From Paraspadella gotoi (lineage: Eukaryota; Chaetognatha), in assembly GCA_051294375.1 (NCBI GenBank), contig CM119263.1, forward strand, positions 11,571,130 through 11,635,129: 64,000 nucleotides of DNA, read 5' to 3'. Under the pieces are notes generated by a model, which made no database searches, was not told the origin of the DNA, and worked only from the letters and a program-made list of their open reading frames with translations. Positions 29,124-41,013 of this stretch are shown here, piece by piece (the stretch's first letter is position 1; each line of letters opens with the position of its first letter). The position numbers and the translations under genes are program-made.

Positions 29124-32100
29124 ATAAAGAGGCTAAAGGATGATTGCAATCTGTTTGTATCCAATTTATTTCTTCACGTGTCAATACATATTATCAGTCA
29201 TTTGATCTGGGTATATGTATTTTTATTAAAAGTAATATCTAGTTTAACCATTTAACAATGATAGGTGATTAGATTAACTTAAGCTAAAATTTCATCTGTA
29301 TGTTTTATCTACGATTTCATACGGAAAAAGCATCTTACATGACAAAAAAAGGAACTGTTATATTTTTACCCCTTATGCCTACCTGTTTCACAAAACCAAA
29401 CGTGGCCTAACACAGGATAAATAACAAAAGTAGGTTACAGTCAAAAACAAACATGAATTGTTATATTTCAACAAAACCCTTTCAATCAACCAAAAAGCCC
29501 AAAGTGGCCAACAACCTATAAACAGATCTACACTGACACAAAAGACTGATTTTTTTTTATTATCATTAAGCACAGGTTTTTCATGAAATAGTAGTTTATT
29601 ATAAATTTGCTCAATAAGCTGAGTTTTTTATTTCTCCTTTTTTCATCTATCACAACTTACGATTAGGATTCAATTACAACTTCGAAATTTATGTTCTTTA
29701 TTTATTTGAGCTTAACAGAAGATACAAATTGGTTGATAGTTTCGAGGCCGAATTTTTTTAGCTGCTCCTTATTTTAAAATTCACAATTGCAAAAATCCGT
29801 ACATTCAGTGGTTGTATTTTAGCAGCCAAATATTGAACTCATCATTGTTAAAAATGATACCTCATTCGATCACCAATTTAAAGCCAAGACTCAATATGTT
29901 TCGCCGTGTTAAAAAACCGTCTTCTCAAACAAGTTTTAAAATTCTTGCCGCTTCATTACACGTTGACCCTAATAATATGAATATTAGCTATTTTGCATTT
30001 ATAGCTTAAAACCTCAATGTGGAATGCCATTGAGCAAGAGTACATATAGAGACTGAACTCAAAAGCATTCTTTGTTTTCTCTCCATGACTTTCGGAATTA
30101 TTCTCGAGGATAATAAGGTTTTGCCTTGAAAAAAACAAATTTTTTCTTTGCTGCATCATTTAATTTTTTTTATAGATACTACTTGACTGTCGGAAAGAAA
30201 ATCGCTAGAGACGATGGTCATTTACTACATGAATCAATGATTTTTTTTAACATTTTAATTTATGACTATTTAAAATCGACGTTTCAACTTTGTAAAACGA
30301 ATGTTCGTTTTTTTTTTCATCAAAACTTTTCTTACATTTTATGAGACCTAAAACTTTTGTTTCCGCGCCATAATTTCGATTTCAGTTGCTGTTATTTCTT
30401 TATTTAATCCAAACTAAAGGTACAGTCTTTTTCTTTTTGGTCGTCCATTAAAGACGCACGCGTTGCATTTTTTTTATTTTTTAAATAAATCTCGTTTAAA
30501 AAAATCACTACGAAGAAAATCTATTTAGTTTGACAAAAGCGAATTTTTTCATTGCCAGGAGTTACGGAGTGATTTTCCAAAATCACAGTGACCTAGACGT
30601 ATTTCGCCCTTGGCAGTTTTCTTGTTTATTGAAGCAGTCGCTACGAAGTAAAAAAGTCAAATTTTCCCTTTTTTTATTTATTCAACAAAAAAACAAAACA
30701 AAAAAACCCAAAAAAATCAATGGGCGACCAAAAGTTTTGAACAAAGGCTGATTCCTAAAAGCCAGATCCGACCCAGTAAACCGTGTTTCTCTGTTGTTCT
30801 CTCAACATTTCGGCGCAAATGTCTTGTATGTGATCCATTTTTTTAGTGATTTGACAATGTATATTCAATTTGAACCTAATTATAAAACCGATTTACTTAA
30901 GTAGTTTATGAAACATAAGTTTACAATTACTAACTTGTTTTGAGCAGATTTTAAAACCCCCTTTTTTTTGATAGATGTTTTCAATGTTGAGATTTAAAGT
31001 TTTTTTTTGTTTTTTTTACTTTATCTGTAAATACCCCACAACGGACCATCCACGATTGTTTGCGGTTAAGCATTTATGAAAAAAAAAGATAAACGTGGCT
31101 CAATTTGTAATATCTTCTTCTAAAGATAATTTATAAAATAAGCTTAAACCATAAATATATAATCGTCGGGTACTAACGTTGGTTGGTCCCCATAATCCCC
31201 CTGATTGTTTCCTTCACAATACTTCAAGTATTACAATACATATTATTTCTCTGCTCCCATATTTGTGAACATACAGTACCTTGCCTGTATGATATTTACT
31301 CTATAACTCATTATACAGTAATTCAACAGTTTAATAATCTTATCTATTTTGTCGGATTATTTTAGTTTTTTTTTTGTTCGAATTATTTTTTAAATTCAAA
31401 ATTAAGAGAAAATGAATGAAAAATCGATTGCTTTGAAATGTGCTATCATAATTAAGACCTTTTCAATCAGCCTTTGCTACTTAGAATTGAAATGAAGAAA
31501 CTGTTTAGTCTATTTTTCTCCAAATGAAAGGATAACTTATTATTTTTTACTTATTTTTTTTTAAATCACGATGAAATTAATCATCTATTCTAAATAGCAT
31601 ATGGTTCAAGACTCTTTACAAATTTGTAACATAGAAAAGCAAAAAATGTTTTCCGATTTACTAGTTAAATATCATGTAATTTTAGAAAAAATTATCAGGA
31701 CGAGAGCAAACACTCTTTTCATTTTCATGCCGAAAAACCAATATGACTGGTTGAGACATGTTATATCTTGATTCTTTCACCATGAGAGATTTTCCCTAGC
31801 ATGTGAAAACCAATTTGTACACTGATCTTATGATTAATACGATTGGATCATTCTTAAAGTCGAGTGATTTGCTTATCATCGCGATAAGAGTTTAATGCTT
31901 CATCTTTTATTTTCACTTCCCTATTGAGATTAAATATCCTATATATTATATACATTTACAGAATATCAGAAATTTTTTTTTCAAAAGTGGAACTCATCGA
32001 ACGAAAATAAGTTTTTCCTCAAACGAAATATTTGCAAACTTCCCAAAGATCTTCCTGCCCTCTCTCAGGCCATAGTGCTATAAACGCCATTCCCATTCCC

Positions 32101-33756
32101 GATCTCTTCCTCTTCGTCCAGGTTTTTATTATTATCATAATAATTATCATTATTTAATTTTTGATCAGGAATGCGATTCGATTATTTTTACAAGTAACAA
32201 TGCGATTTTAGCATTTTTCCCCTATTTTTGTTGTTACCAGCGTTCAGGAGTAAGACACCAACTAGTCGAATATAAAACTCTAGTCATTGTTTAAACGACC
32301 CAACTAACTAAACTCAATGATAAACTTTTTTTAAATATAAAGAATGTTTAACATTTAAGAAAAAAAATATTTATAGTATTATTACTTTTCGATCCTATAA
32401 AATTCATGTTTTTTTTATTAAATCTTAGATATAGACTTAGTTTGTAGTATCTCCAAAAATGCTGGTAGCCAAGTGTTTTATGAAATGATATTGTATATTG
32501 TCTGTGGTATTATTGGGAAATAAATTCAGTTTTCAGTCATGATTTAATCTTACCAGAAACATAAAAAGTCTATTGTAACTCAACAAATCAATAGGATTTC
32601 AATGTTAAGAAAATTTTCGGAAATTTTAAAAAAGTCGGAATAAATTATGATAAAACCATACGTTGAATGGAAAAAAGGAGAACTCAAAAGGAAAGGGATC
32701 ATATCATACGTTAATTAGAACTTAAATTGTTCAAGAACTAGTAGTGGTAGTTTGGAAATATGTAAGATTATTACGAATCAAAACGGATTTACAAAATTGA
32801 AAATTTTATAACAATCCAAAGAAACTGTAAAGTCATTATCATTATGGAATTAAAGAATATGGTGTCTACTAACAAAGAAAAAAAAATGCGAATGAAAGAC
32901 TATAAAACGATTTAAGAAACTAAGAAAGTTAGCACGGAAACATATTTTTTCATTGGAGCATTCTTGGTTATCAAAAGCTCAGTTTATCGCCTAGATTTTG
33001 TCGAAGAAAACGCCAGCCAAGGTCAGGGAAATACAAATATCTACTCTTCTGTATATACTAGTTAGTTTTTTTCTTATCTTCTAACAATAAGCTAAATTCG
33101 GGCAAGTTTTTATTTTGTGAAAAAGATATGAAATGTCACGATCACAATATAATGAATATTGTTCGATACAAATCATTTTCTCTAGGCTTTGGGCTATATT
33201 TAACCTTTGGAAAATAATAATTTTCGTGTATTTGATTACTTGATAATTATATTTAATAATTGTTTTCTTTTTTGTTAAAACTGAGACTCGGAGTCCGAGG
33301 GTATAAGTTAAACTTAAATACTGTACATGCAAGTTAGTTGCTTTTTGTTTCACTCGATGCTTTACTTCAGGCGAGTTTCGAGAGATGACGTCGTCAATCG
33401 ACAATCTTAAGGCGTATTTGACGACTGGACCCAAAACACAACAAGCCATGTCATTTTTTCCCTATTTCCTCCACATCATTAATTTTCTAGCTTACTATAT
33501 TTTCCAGCGTAATTCATTACATTACATTTAACAATTCCTTTACCTTTTAATTCGCCAGATGTCAGAAACTGTCATAAAAATTTGGTTCTCATTTTCTCTT
33601 TTCTCAAAGAAAACCCTTTTCTTATCGGTTAGAAATTTGTTTTATTTCCGTATATTTCATTTAATTTAATAATAATAATAATAATAAAACGCTTATAACT
33701 CCTTTCTCCCTGTAAAATCTCTTTAATTTTTTTTTAAAGTTTCAACTGTGAACAAA
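29124..33756. other. E93 3' flank and CCT2 upstream region
   Basis: AT-rich, with no supported gene. The E93 3'UTR must start here. Possible polyadenylation signals (ATTAAA near 29224, AATAAA near 32519) are not decisive. Short ATG-less or A/T-rich frames (30126-30344, 33081-33449 minus) show no family resemblance. The CCT2 promoter should lie in the last few hundred bases. Confidence 0.5.
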
Positions 33757-35370
33757 ATGGCTCAAGTTCCTTTGGCGCCTGGGCGCGTGCTTAAAAATGA
33801 GGCGGAGGAGGAGCGCGCGGAGACAGCGCGTCTTTCTGCTTTTGTTGGCGCCATAGCTATCGGCGACCTGGTGAAATCCACTCTCGGTCCAAAGGGCATG
33901 GACAAAATTTTAGTTGGCGGAAGTCGAGGCTCCAGCGATTTGCAGGTCACGAATGACGGCGCGACCATCCTAAAATCGATCGGTATAGACAATCCTGCGG
34001 CTAAGGTTCTCGTCGATATATCCAAAGTTCAAGATGACGAAGTTGGCGACGGGACTACCTCCGTCGTCGTCCTGGCTTCCGAACTTCTCAAAGAAGCTGA
34101 GAGACTCGTCTCCCTGAAGATTCACCCTCAGACCATTATAGCCGGATGGAGAAAGGCCACGGACGTCGCAAGACGTGCTCTGACGGAATCGGCGGAAGAC
34201 AACGGCGCCGACGAAGAGAAATTCCGAATCGATCTTATGAACATCGCGCGAACAACGCTCAGTTCCAAATTGCTTACGCAGCACAAGGAACACTTTGCCA
34301 GTTTGGCCGTCGACGCCGTGATGCGCTTGAGGGGCTCGGGAAATCTCGATGCCATCCAAATCTTGAAGAAACTTGGAGGAGCGATGACCGACTCTTACCT
34401 AGAGGAAGGCTTTCTGCTTGACAAAAAAGTCGGCCTCAATCAACCAAAGAAAATGGAGAATTGCCGAATCCTCATCGCCAACACCCCAATGGATGCAGAT
34501 AAAATCAAAGTGTTCGGGTCTCGCGTTCGGGTAGATTCGGTGGCCAAAGTGGCTGAGCTCGAATTAGCGGAAAAAGAAAAGATGAAAGACAAAGTGGATA
34601 AGATTCTCAAGCACGGCTGCAATGTCTTCATCAACCGACAGTTGATCTACAATTATCCCGAGCAGCTGTTCGCTGACCACGGCGTCATGGCTATCGAGCA
34701 TGCCGACTTCGAGGGAATAGAACGCTTAGCCCTGGTTCTCGGCGGCGAAATCGCTTCCACTTTTGACGCTCCTGAGTGTGTTCGTCTTGGAGAATGCAAA
34801 CTCATCGAAGAAGTGATGATCGGCGAGGATAAGCTGCTCAAGTTTTCGGGGGTCAAGCTTGGCGAAGCCTGCACGGTCGTTCTCCGCGGTGCCACGCAAC
34901 AAATCCTCGACGAGTCGGATCGTTCTCTTCACGACGCTTTGTGTGTCCTTACACAAACGGTGAAAGAAACAAGGACCGTCTACGGCGGAGGGTGCTCCGA
35001 AGTTCTGATGGCGTGCAAGGTGATGGAATTAGCAGTAGCGACCGAAGGAAAAGAGGCCCTTGCTGTTGAAGCTTTTGCTAATGCCTTGCTAAAAATTCCG
35101 ACAATCATTGCCGACAATGCGGGCTACGATTCTGCTGATCTCGTCGCCAAAATAAGAGCAAAGCACGTGCAAGGCAAAACGGAGTGCGGGCTTGACATGG
35201 AAAGTGGCACGGTCGGAGACATGGTGGCTTTAGGCATAACAGAAAGTTTTCACTGCAAGCGGCAGGTTCTTATGTCGGCGGCGGAAGCTGCCGAGATGAT
35301 ACTTCGCGTGGACGACATCATCAAAGCGGCGCCGCGGCAGAGAGCCAAGGACCCTAGAGGCGTTATGTAA
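33757..35370 (+). CDS. CCT2: T-complex protein 1 subunit beta (CCT2)
   Basis: Subunit of the eukaryotic cytosolic chaperonin TRiC/CCT, an ATP-driven double ring that folds actin, tubulin and many other proteins. It has 537 residues, against 535 in human CCT2 as I recall it. Seen: TLGPKGMDK (42-50), NDGATI (66-71), the ATPase GDGTT motif (97-101), and the beta-specific stretches [22 protein letters not shown]-free VYGGGCSE and [11 protein letters not shown]. The start is the ATG at 33757 (AACAAAATGG, A at -3). A frame extension upstream begins with GTG and is not a start. The whole CDS is one exon, unlike its neighbours. AATAAA follows 66 bases after the stop. TFCP2 starts only 446 bases downstream, on the same strand. 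Confidence 0.98.
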   Translation: MAQVPLAPGRVLKNEAEEERAETARLSAFVGAIAIGDLVKSTLGPKGMDKILVGGSRGSSDLQVTNDGATILKSIGIDNPAAKVLVDISKVQDDEVGDGTTSVVVLASELLKEAERLVSLKIHPQTIIAGWRKATDVARRALTESAEDNGADEEKFRIDLMNIARTTLSSKLLTQHKEHFASLAVDAVMRLRGSGNLDAIQILKKLGGAMTDSYLEEGFLLDKKVGLNQPKKMENCRILIANTPMDADKIKVFGSRVRVDSVAKVAELELAEKEKMKDKVDKILKHGCNVFINRQLIYNYPEQLFADHGVMAIEHADFEGIERLALVLGGEIASTFDAPECVRLGECKLIEEVMIGEDKLLKFSGVKLGEACTVVLRGATQQILDESDRSLHDALCVLTQTVKETRTVYGGGCSEVLMACKVMELAVATEGKEALAVEAFANALLKIPTIIADNAGYDSADLVAKIRAKHVQGKTECGLDMESGTVGDMVALGITESFHCKRQVLMSAAEAAEMILRVDDIIKAAPRQRAKDPRGVM

Positions 35371-35435
35371 ACTTGTTTGATCGAACATAACAAGACAGCG
35401 ATGATAACAACATTTACTTGCATCATTTAAATATA

Positions 35436-35441
35436 AATAAA
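35436..35441 (+). other. CCT2: Probable polyadenylation signal of CCT2
   Basis: AATAAA 66 bases after the stop codon, in AT-rich sequence. Confidence 0.6.
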
Positions 35442-35816
35442 TTTAAAGTTAAATATAAGAGAAAATCATTTTTATGAGTGATTAATTATTTATCAGCGAA
35501 TCTAAGTCTTACTGTTCTTACGTGCCGTTTTGTCTATTTCCCCTTTTATATTTCTTGACAGGAAAAAATATGAAGACTAATTTTTTTTTCTAGTATTTAT
35601 ACCATCTAGTCACCTTAATATATTGAATACTTGAATGATAATTCAAAATCCTGAGGTAAACTTCATTTAACTTTCACAAACCCGACATGCAGTATATTTA
35701 TAAACTCAGTTCATGTAAAATAAAATAGGGAGTGGCGGCGGTGCTTCTTTTGATTGAGGCTTTCTTTGCTTCTTTCTTCGGTCATCTTTCCTTTGTTGGG
35801 ATCACATCGACTCGAG

Positions 35817-38673
35817 ATGGAGGGCGCCATGTCAGATAATTTGCGGGTTCAGGAGGTCGACGTGGACGGAGGTTTGGCGCAAGACCTTGACTGGAGTCTC
35901 TCAGGCCTCGGAGTCGACATGAACGCGGCTGCCTACAACATGTCCGAGGCGTTGCTGGCTCTTCCGGTTTATCGTCATGAAAACGTTGAAAATAAATTTC
36001 AGGTTAAAAACACGATTTGTTTTGCTGAATTAGGAGATTAGCTGACTCCTTTCTTATATCTACCTTCACAGTACATTCTCGCGGCGCCTACTTCACCCTT
36101 GACTAAGGTGAACGAGGAGACCCTGACATATCTTAATCAGGGTCAGCCGTACGAAGTTAAACTAAAAAAGCTCGGGGATGTGTCTGAGTTTCAAGGTAAA
36201 TCCCTCCGCAGCGTCATCAAAGTGTGCTTTCACGAACGCCGCCTTCAGTACCAGGAATCAGAACACTTCACAGCATGGCGCACGGCGCGTCCCGGAGAGC
36301 GTGTCCTCAACGTTGACGTTCCCCTTTCATACTCCATCTTTGACGTGAAAAGTCCTAAAGAGCACAACATTAACGCCGTGCAGTTTCTTTGGGATCCCAC
36401 GAAGGAAACCGGCGTTTTTGTGCAAGTCAACTGTTTTTCCACCGAGTTCACCCCCAAGAAACACGGTGGAGAGAAGGGAGTACCATTCCGGATTCAGATC
36501 GACACGTGAGTGCGGCAGAAGGGTGTCAAAATTGTTTTTCTATCTCGTTCTTTATTATGATGTCGTTTTCGCTTCGCTCTTTTTTACTAGTTAGATTTTT
36601 AGATTTTTATAATCATTTAATTGATAATCAAAATATTTTTTATTAGTAGGGGCCTTTAAAACGTAAATTGGGCTGTCTCAGACAGACAGACAGTCTTATA
36701 GAGTTGAGCCGCGAGTACTCAAAATCAAACCCGCGAGCTCTCGCATCGGAATTCTTTCTTTTTACTGTTTTTTCCTCTAAATATTTGTTTTTAGTTTCTC
36801 TCCTTCTTTCTTTTTCTTTCTTTCTTTCTTTCTTTTTTTTTTTTTTTTTTTTCTCTTCTTCTTTTTTTTCTCTTTCTTTCTTTTTTCTCTTTCTTTCTTT
36901 TTTCTTTTTCTTTCTTTCTTTCTTGTTTTATTTACTGTTTTTTATTTTTTTCTTTCTGTTTTGTTTTACTGTTTTTTCTTTTTTTTTTCATTTACTGTTT
37001 CTCTTTCTTTCTTTCTTTCTTTTTTTTCATTTACTGTTTGTTTCTCTTCCTTTTTTTTTTTTTCTTTCTTTCTTTTTTTTTTTTTTTTTTTTTTTTTTTT
37101 CTTTTTTTTTCTTTTTTTTTTCTTTTTTTCTTTTTTTCTTTCTTTTTATTTTACTGTTTCTCTTTTTATTTCTTTTTAATTTACTGTTTCTCTTTCTTTA
37201 TCTTCTTAGTTCTCTTAGTATTAAAACTGTTTTTTTTTTAGCTCGACTTCGCGCCTCTATTTTTTTCAATTATGAAAATTATAAGATGGTTTTGATATTT
37301 CATGTATAAAAAACTGTATATATAGCGTACATGAAAATGAGCTTTGATAATCTAGGTCGTCCTGAGTTAACGATTTTTGATTAACGATTTCCTTCTTGAA
37401 TTCATTCTTATGGAGATAGAGAGATACCTGTAATTAAATTGTTTTGCTTTTGAATTGGGCACAATTTTCAAATTCCCTCTCTCTCCTCAGTTACTCCAAT
37501 GGTGATGGGGACGCCAAGTTTCTTCATTCGGCCTTTTGTCAAGTTAAGGTGTTCAAGCCAAAAGGAGCAGATCGAAAAAACAAGACTGACCGCGAAAAAA
37601 TGGACAAGTTGGGTCGCAAGGAGCGCGAAAGGTATCAGCCTTCTTATGACTGCACAGTTTTCACCGAGGCTCCATTGGATACTCAGTTACAGCCAGATAA
37701 CGCCGCATCTGGTTCTACTTTTGGTATGACACGGTCGTCATCCTCGTCCTCGGCCGTCACTATCGCGGCTTCCCATGACGTAACCGTCGTCGATCAGCAG
37801 CAATCGCAACCTCAGCACGCAAATGTCAAATGGTCGCCGCCTAAGTCGCACCACCCACAACACCACCCTCAAATGCCTCACCATCAGCATCAGAGTCCCA
37901 TATCTGCTACTTTCAATTCTGACCGCGAATCGCCCATGAATTCCGAAGGCCTTCATTCACCGGAAGCTGGTGGTGCAGGAGCCATTCCAACGATGAATGG
38001 GTGGACTGGAGGAGGCGGACCTGTCGTTAATCCCCAGGCAACTCCATCCTCGCTCGTCAATCACTCAAGCTTTATAAGCATTGCCATGAATGGTCACAAC
38101 AGCGCTGGTAATGGGGTCTCTCCCGTTGGATCGTACGGCGCCAATCCCGTCTCCTCCCTAGATGAGGAGCTAGCCGCCACCGCTATGCCAGCCGCCGCTC
38201 TTACAATCCATTCGAGCGCCACTATAGTCGAAGCCTGGCTTCACCGCAACCGGTTTTCCAATTACGTCCGTGTCTTCGGCAATTTCAGCGGCGAGGATCT
38301 TCTCCGATTGTCGCGTGAAGATTTTGTCCAAATTTGCGGCTTAGCCGACGGGATCCGTCTGGACAACGCCTTACAACGCCGCCATGCTCGTCCCAGACTC
38401 ACACTTTATGTGTGCATGGAGAATGATCACGTTTACCATCCTGTGTACCTGGAATCCCCGGCCCTCAACGAATTCAAAGCAAAGTTGGCCGAAGTAGCGA
38501 GACTTAGCCCCGATGCTGTCAAAGAAATGTACTGTCAGGGTCCTTCCGGCATCCATATTTTCGTTTCAGAACAGTTTGTTGCCAACATGAGGGATTCATC
38601 GAGGCTCGCCGTCAGGGCCGTTAAAGAAGAAGGGTCCGATAAAATATTTGTCCTGTTTAGGATTTTGGAGTGA
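35817..38673 (+). CDS. TFCP2: CP2-family transcription factor (TFCP2/UBP1; Drosophila gemini)
   Basis: Nuclear DNA-binding factor of the LSF branch, not the Grainyhead branch. Three exons, 35817-36002, 36072-36505 and 37491-38673, join in phase to 600 residues. Seen: an N-terminal LVQDFDASLSG-like segment (GLAQDLDWSLSG); a CP2 DNA-binding domain at about 60-290 with ETLTYLNQGQ, KHGGEKGVPFR and VFKPKGADRK; a SAM-like oligomerisation domain at about 454-510 (WLHRNRFSNY, GLADGIRL); and a C-terminal ubiquitin-like dimerisation region at about 520-600 (QGPSGIHIFVSE). The Ser/His/Gln/Pro-rich linker (about 275-450) makes it longer than human TFCP2 (502). The start is the first in-frame ATG of the exon; a second ATG lies 5 codons in. 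Splice sites are GT-AG. Confidence 0.95.
36780..37235 (+). repeat. Pyrimidine tract (TTTC)n in TFCP2 intron 2
   Basis: About 450 bases of almost pure T and C on the coding strand, ending about 250 bases before exon 3. It is interrupted by repeated TTACTGTTT (see findings). It generates a false Phe/Ser/Leu-rich frame that is not a gene. Confidence 0.95.
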
Positions 38674-39261
38674 ATTATACGCTGAACGATGTGGATGTGA
38701 GGCGGTGTGAATATACCGCCACAGTACGTTGATTGTACCTTGTAGAAAATTTTGCGTGTGTGTTTGGGAGAAAGAGTTTGTACAATGTACATTCTTTTTA
38801 AAGTCCGCAGAGCTGACTTTTGAAATGACGTTTTTTAGAAAACTGGGGCTTGTGCTTCTTCAAAATGGTTATTTGAAATTGTTGTAGCCCTAGCCTAATA
38901 GTGTTGTATTTACCAACTGTTATCGTTATGTTTGTTGATTGTTAACTGAATTCTGACAATGTCATAAGCTTCATATATATAGTATTTACTGTCTTATAAA
39001 TTACAATTAGTAAAATTTTGCCAGTGTGCTTAATCGGGCGGAACAAGATGAAAACCAAGAGTTCTGTAAACAAAATATTATTAAGGTATTTTCCGTAAAT
39101 GCCAAAAATATTTTTAAATTTTCTGTAGTATTAATAATAGAAAATATTTTAAAATATATAGTATTTTTATAAATTCAAAATAGTTTTTTATTTACCAATT
39201 TTTAATAATGGATTCTGAGAGAGCTTTAAAAAAATGAAAAGTAATAAAATATTATGTTTTT
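38674..39261. other. 3' flank of TFCP2
   Basis: AT-rich and non-coding. It must contain the TFCP2 3'UTR. An AATAAA occurs near 39242, but no signal close to the stop is clear. Confidence 0.5.
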
Positions 39262-39700
39262 TTAATTTTGGTTTATCAGTTGAAAAAAGTAAAGATTATA
39301 AAAATTGTAATAATATATTATAGAATTAGTGCAATGAAAAAGGTGTTCTAAAATAGCAGAATCTTTTATTTTATTATCTTTTACATAATTCTTATGTTCC
39401 GATTTTCTTTTTTCCCAAAACATGTCAGTTTCCCCAATGTACAATTGTACATTTTACCACATTTTAAAGGAATTTGATAAACAATACCAGATTTTTGTTC
39501 ATCAGGGACCGGATCTTTAAGTTTAATTAGGTTTTGTTTAATTGTATTACAACTTTTGTAATCAAGTAAAATATTAAAACGTTTACATATCCTATTTAAC
39601 GTAGAAGCTAGTACAGGTCCAGCAAAAGGAATTATCATTCTTTGTTTACTGTTTAGCTAATTGTTCTGCTTTATTTTGTTTTTTAATTTCTTCAAATATA
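39262..39700 (-). mobile_element. Penelope-like retroelement fragment, inverted part (GIY-YIG region)
   Basis: Minus-strand frames encode the end of the reverse transcriptase and the start of the GIY-YIG endonuclease as found in Penelope-like elements. Markers are PFAGPVLAS, KDPVPDEQKSGIVYQIPLKC, YIGET and AILEHLFHC. The reading frame is broken near 39437-39452, where the near-repeat TGTACAAT/TGTACATT adds 8 bases. The minus-strand piece loses similarity at 39325. It is a dead relic with no flanking gene. Confidence 0.8.
39325..39374 (+). repeat. Left arm of perfect 50-bp inverted repeat in the Penelope relic
   Basis: Exact reverse complement of 39701-39750. Both arms encode the same endonuclease segment (KIKDSAILEHLFHC region) in opposite orientation. 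Confidence 0.95.
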
Positions 39701-40083
39701 ATAAAATAAAAGATTCTGCTATTTTAGAACACCTTTTTCATTGCACTAATAATACCTGTCAATTTCCTGACCCTGGGGTTATTTGGGATGATGTAAAATA
39801 TTAGAACAAGAAAATAACAAATTAAAAAGATTGTCTCTTAGAAAGTATTCATATTAAAAAGAATAAACTTAAAACAGTAAATAGAAATGAAAGAAATTTG
39901 AGCACTGAATGGGATATGGCTCTTAAGGTCAACTTTGAAAACAAAAGAAAGAAACCATTTGCTTTAAGGTCATCTCAAGCCTATAGAATTCAAAGGCAGA
40001 GAAGAGAAGAAATGGCCAAAATTAGGAGAAATGATTTTCAGCAAAATGGAAGAGTAGAAACCTTACCTGAAACTGTTTTGTAA
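39701..40083 (+). mobile_element. Penelope-like retroelement fragment, forward 3' part
   Basis: Starts in the middle of the endonuclease domain (AILEHLFHC, then CQFPDPGVIWDDVK). It continues toward the C-terminus with one frame break (around 39802-39815) into a basic tail ending at TAA 40081-40083. Its first 50 bases repeat, inverted, bases 39325-39374. Together with 39262-39700 it looks like one element split into an inverted and a forward half. Confidence 0.7.
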
Positions 40084-40274
40084 ATTTTTGTGTCTCATTT
40101 TTTTATGCACCTTTGAGGGAGACAGAAGTCTCTGAAGATCAGTGCTTATTTAAAAATATTATGTGACCTCCAGAAATAATTTGTTTTCTTTTATATTATT
40201 GGCATGTAAAGACCAAATCAAACTAACTACTATTAAGTATTTAGATAATATAAAATAGCACCCACGCGTTTAAC

Positions 40275-40380
40275 TATAAGCTAAATCTTAATTTTTTTTT
40301 AATTTTCTCGATCTTTAATAAACACATTAGCAATATTTATACCGGACATCTGTTTGTTTGTAACCTGTTCCGCCTTAAAA
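40275..40380 (+). repeat. Dispersed repeat family B, copy 1
   Basis: Matches 57175-57280 in the same orientation: the GTAAATCTTA-type start, ACACATTA.CAATATTTATACCGGA and a CCGCCTTAA end. Unclassified. Confidence 0.65.
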
Positions 40381-41013
40381 ATTATATATTGTACTCAATC
40401 AATTCAAAAAGTTAAATTTTCTAAAAATTAATTTTTATTTTTTATAAATAAGTATTAAAAATTGATTATTAAGGTGTAGAATCATATTTCCCGAATTCCG
40501 TTTTTAAATTTCCTTTTTAAATCATTTATCATCAGTACTGACAACTGACAAATATTTTGTTTTTCAGAACTCAAAATAATAAAAAGTGATAAATTTTGGC
40601 CCGACTTGGTGCTTAATTAAAATTAGATTAATAACGAATTTAAATTTTTAATTTGGTATTTTTTTATACCACTACAGTGCGTGCCACTAGTATTCTGTTA
40701 TTTTGCTACATTTTGTTAGTTGATCTTTGCGCTTCCACACGATTCGTAATTAAAAATGTTGTCAGAATTTCAGGTTTCTATTCCTTTAATTTTTTTTTTT
40801 CATATTGAGAACATTTGATGGTGATATTTCGAGAAAAAATCGTTTTTGTAAAAACTAGCCATGCCTCGGTTCCCTAAGCGAGATTGAGGAATGGGTCAGA
40901 TAATCAACTCCATCTCGCCCAACCTAAAAAATGAAAACAACCTAATGGCTTAAATCATATTGTGGAAAACCGTCGCATTTCTGCCTATCGAAAGAAAATT
41001 GGTCGCCAGCTGT

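Noticed and set aside
33748-33756. Three extra codons before the CCT2 ATG
   Set aside because: The frame extension starts at GTG; the ATG at 33757 has a good context and gives the expected N-terminus.
36668-37309. 213-codon Phe/Ser/Leu-rich frame
   Set aside because: It is the (TTTC)n tract of TFCP2 intron 2.
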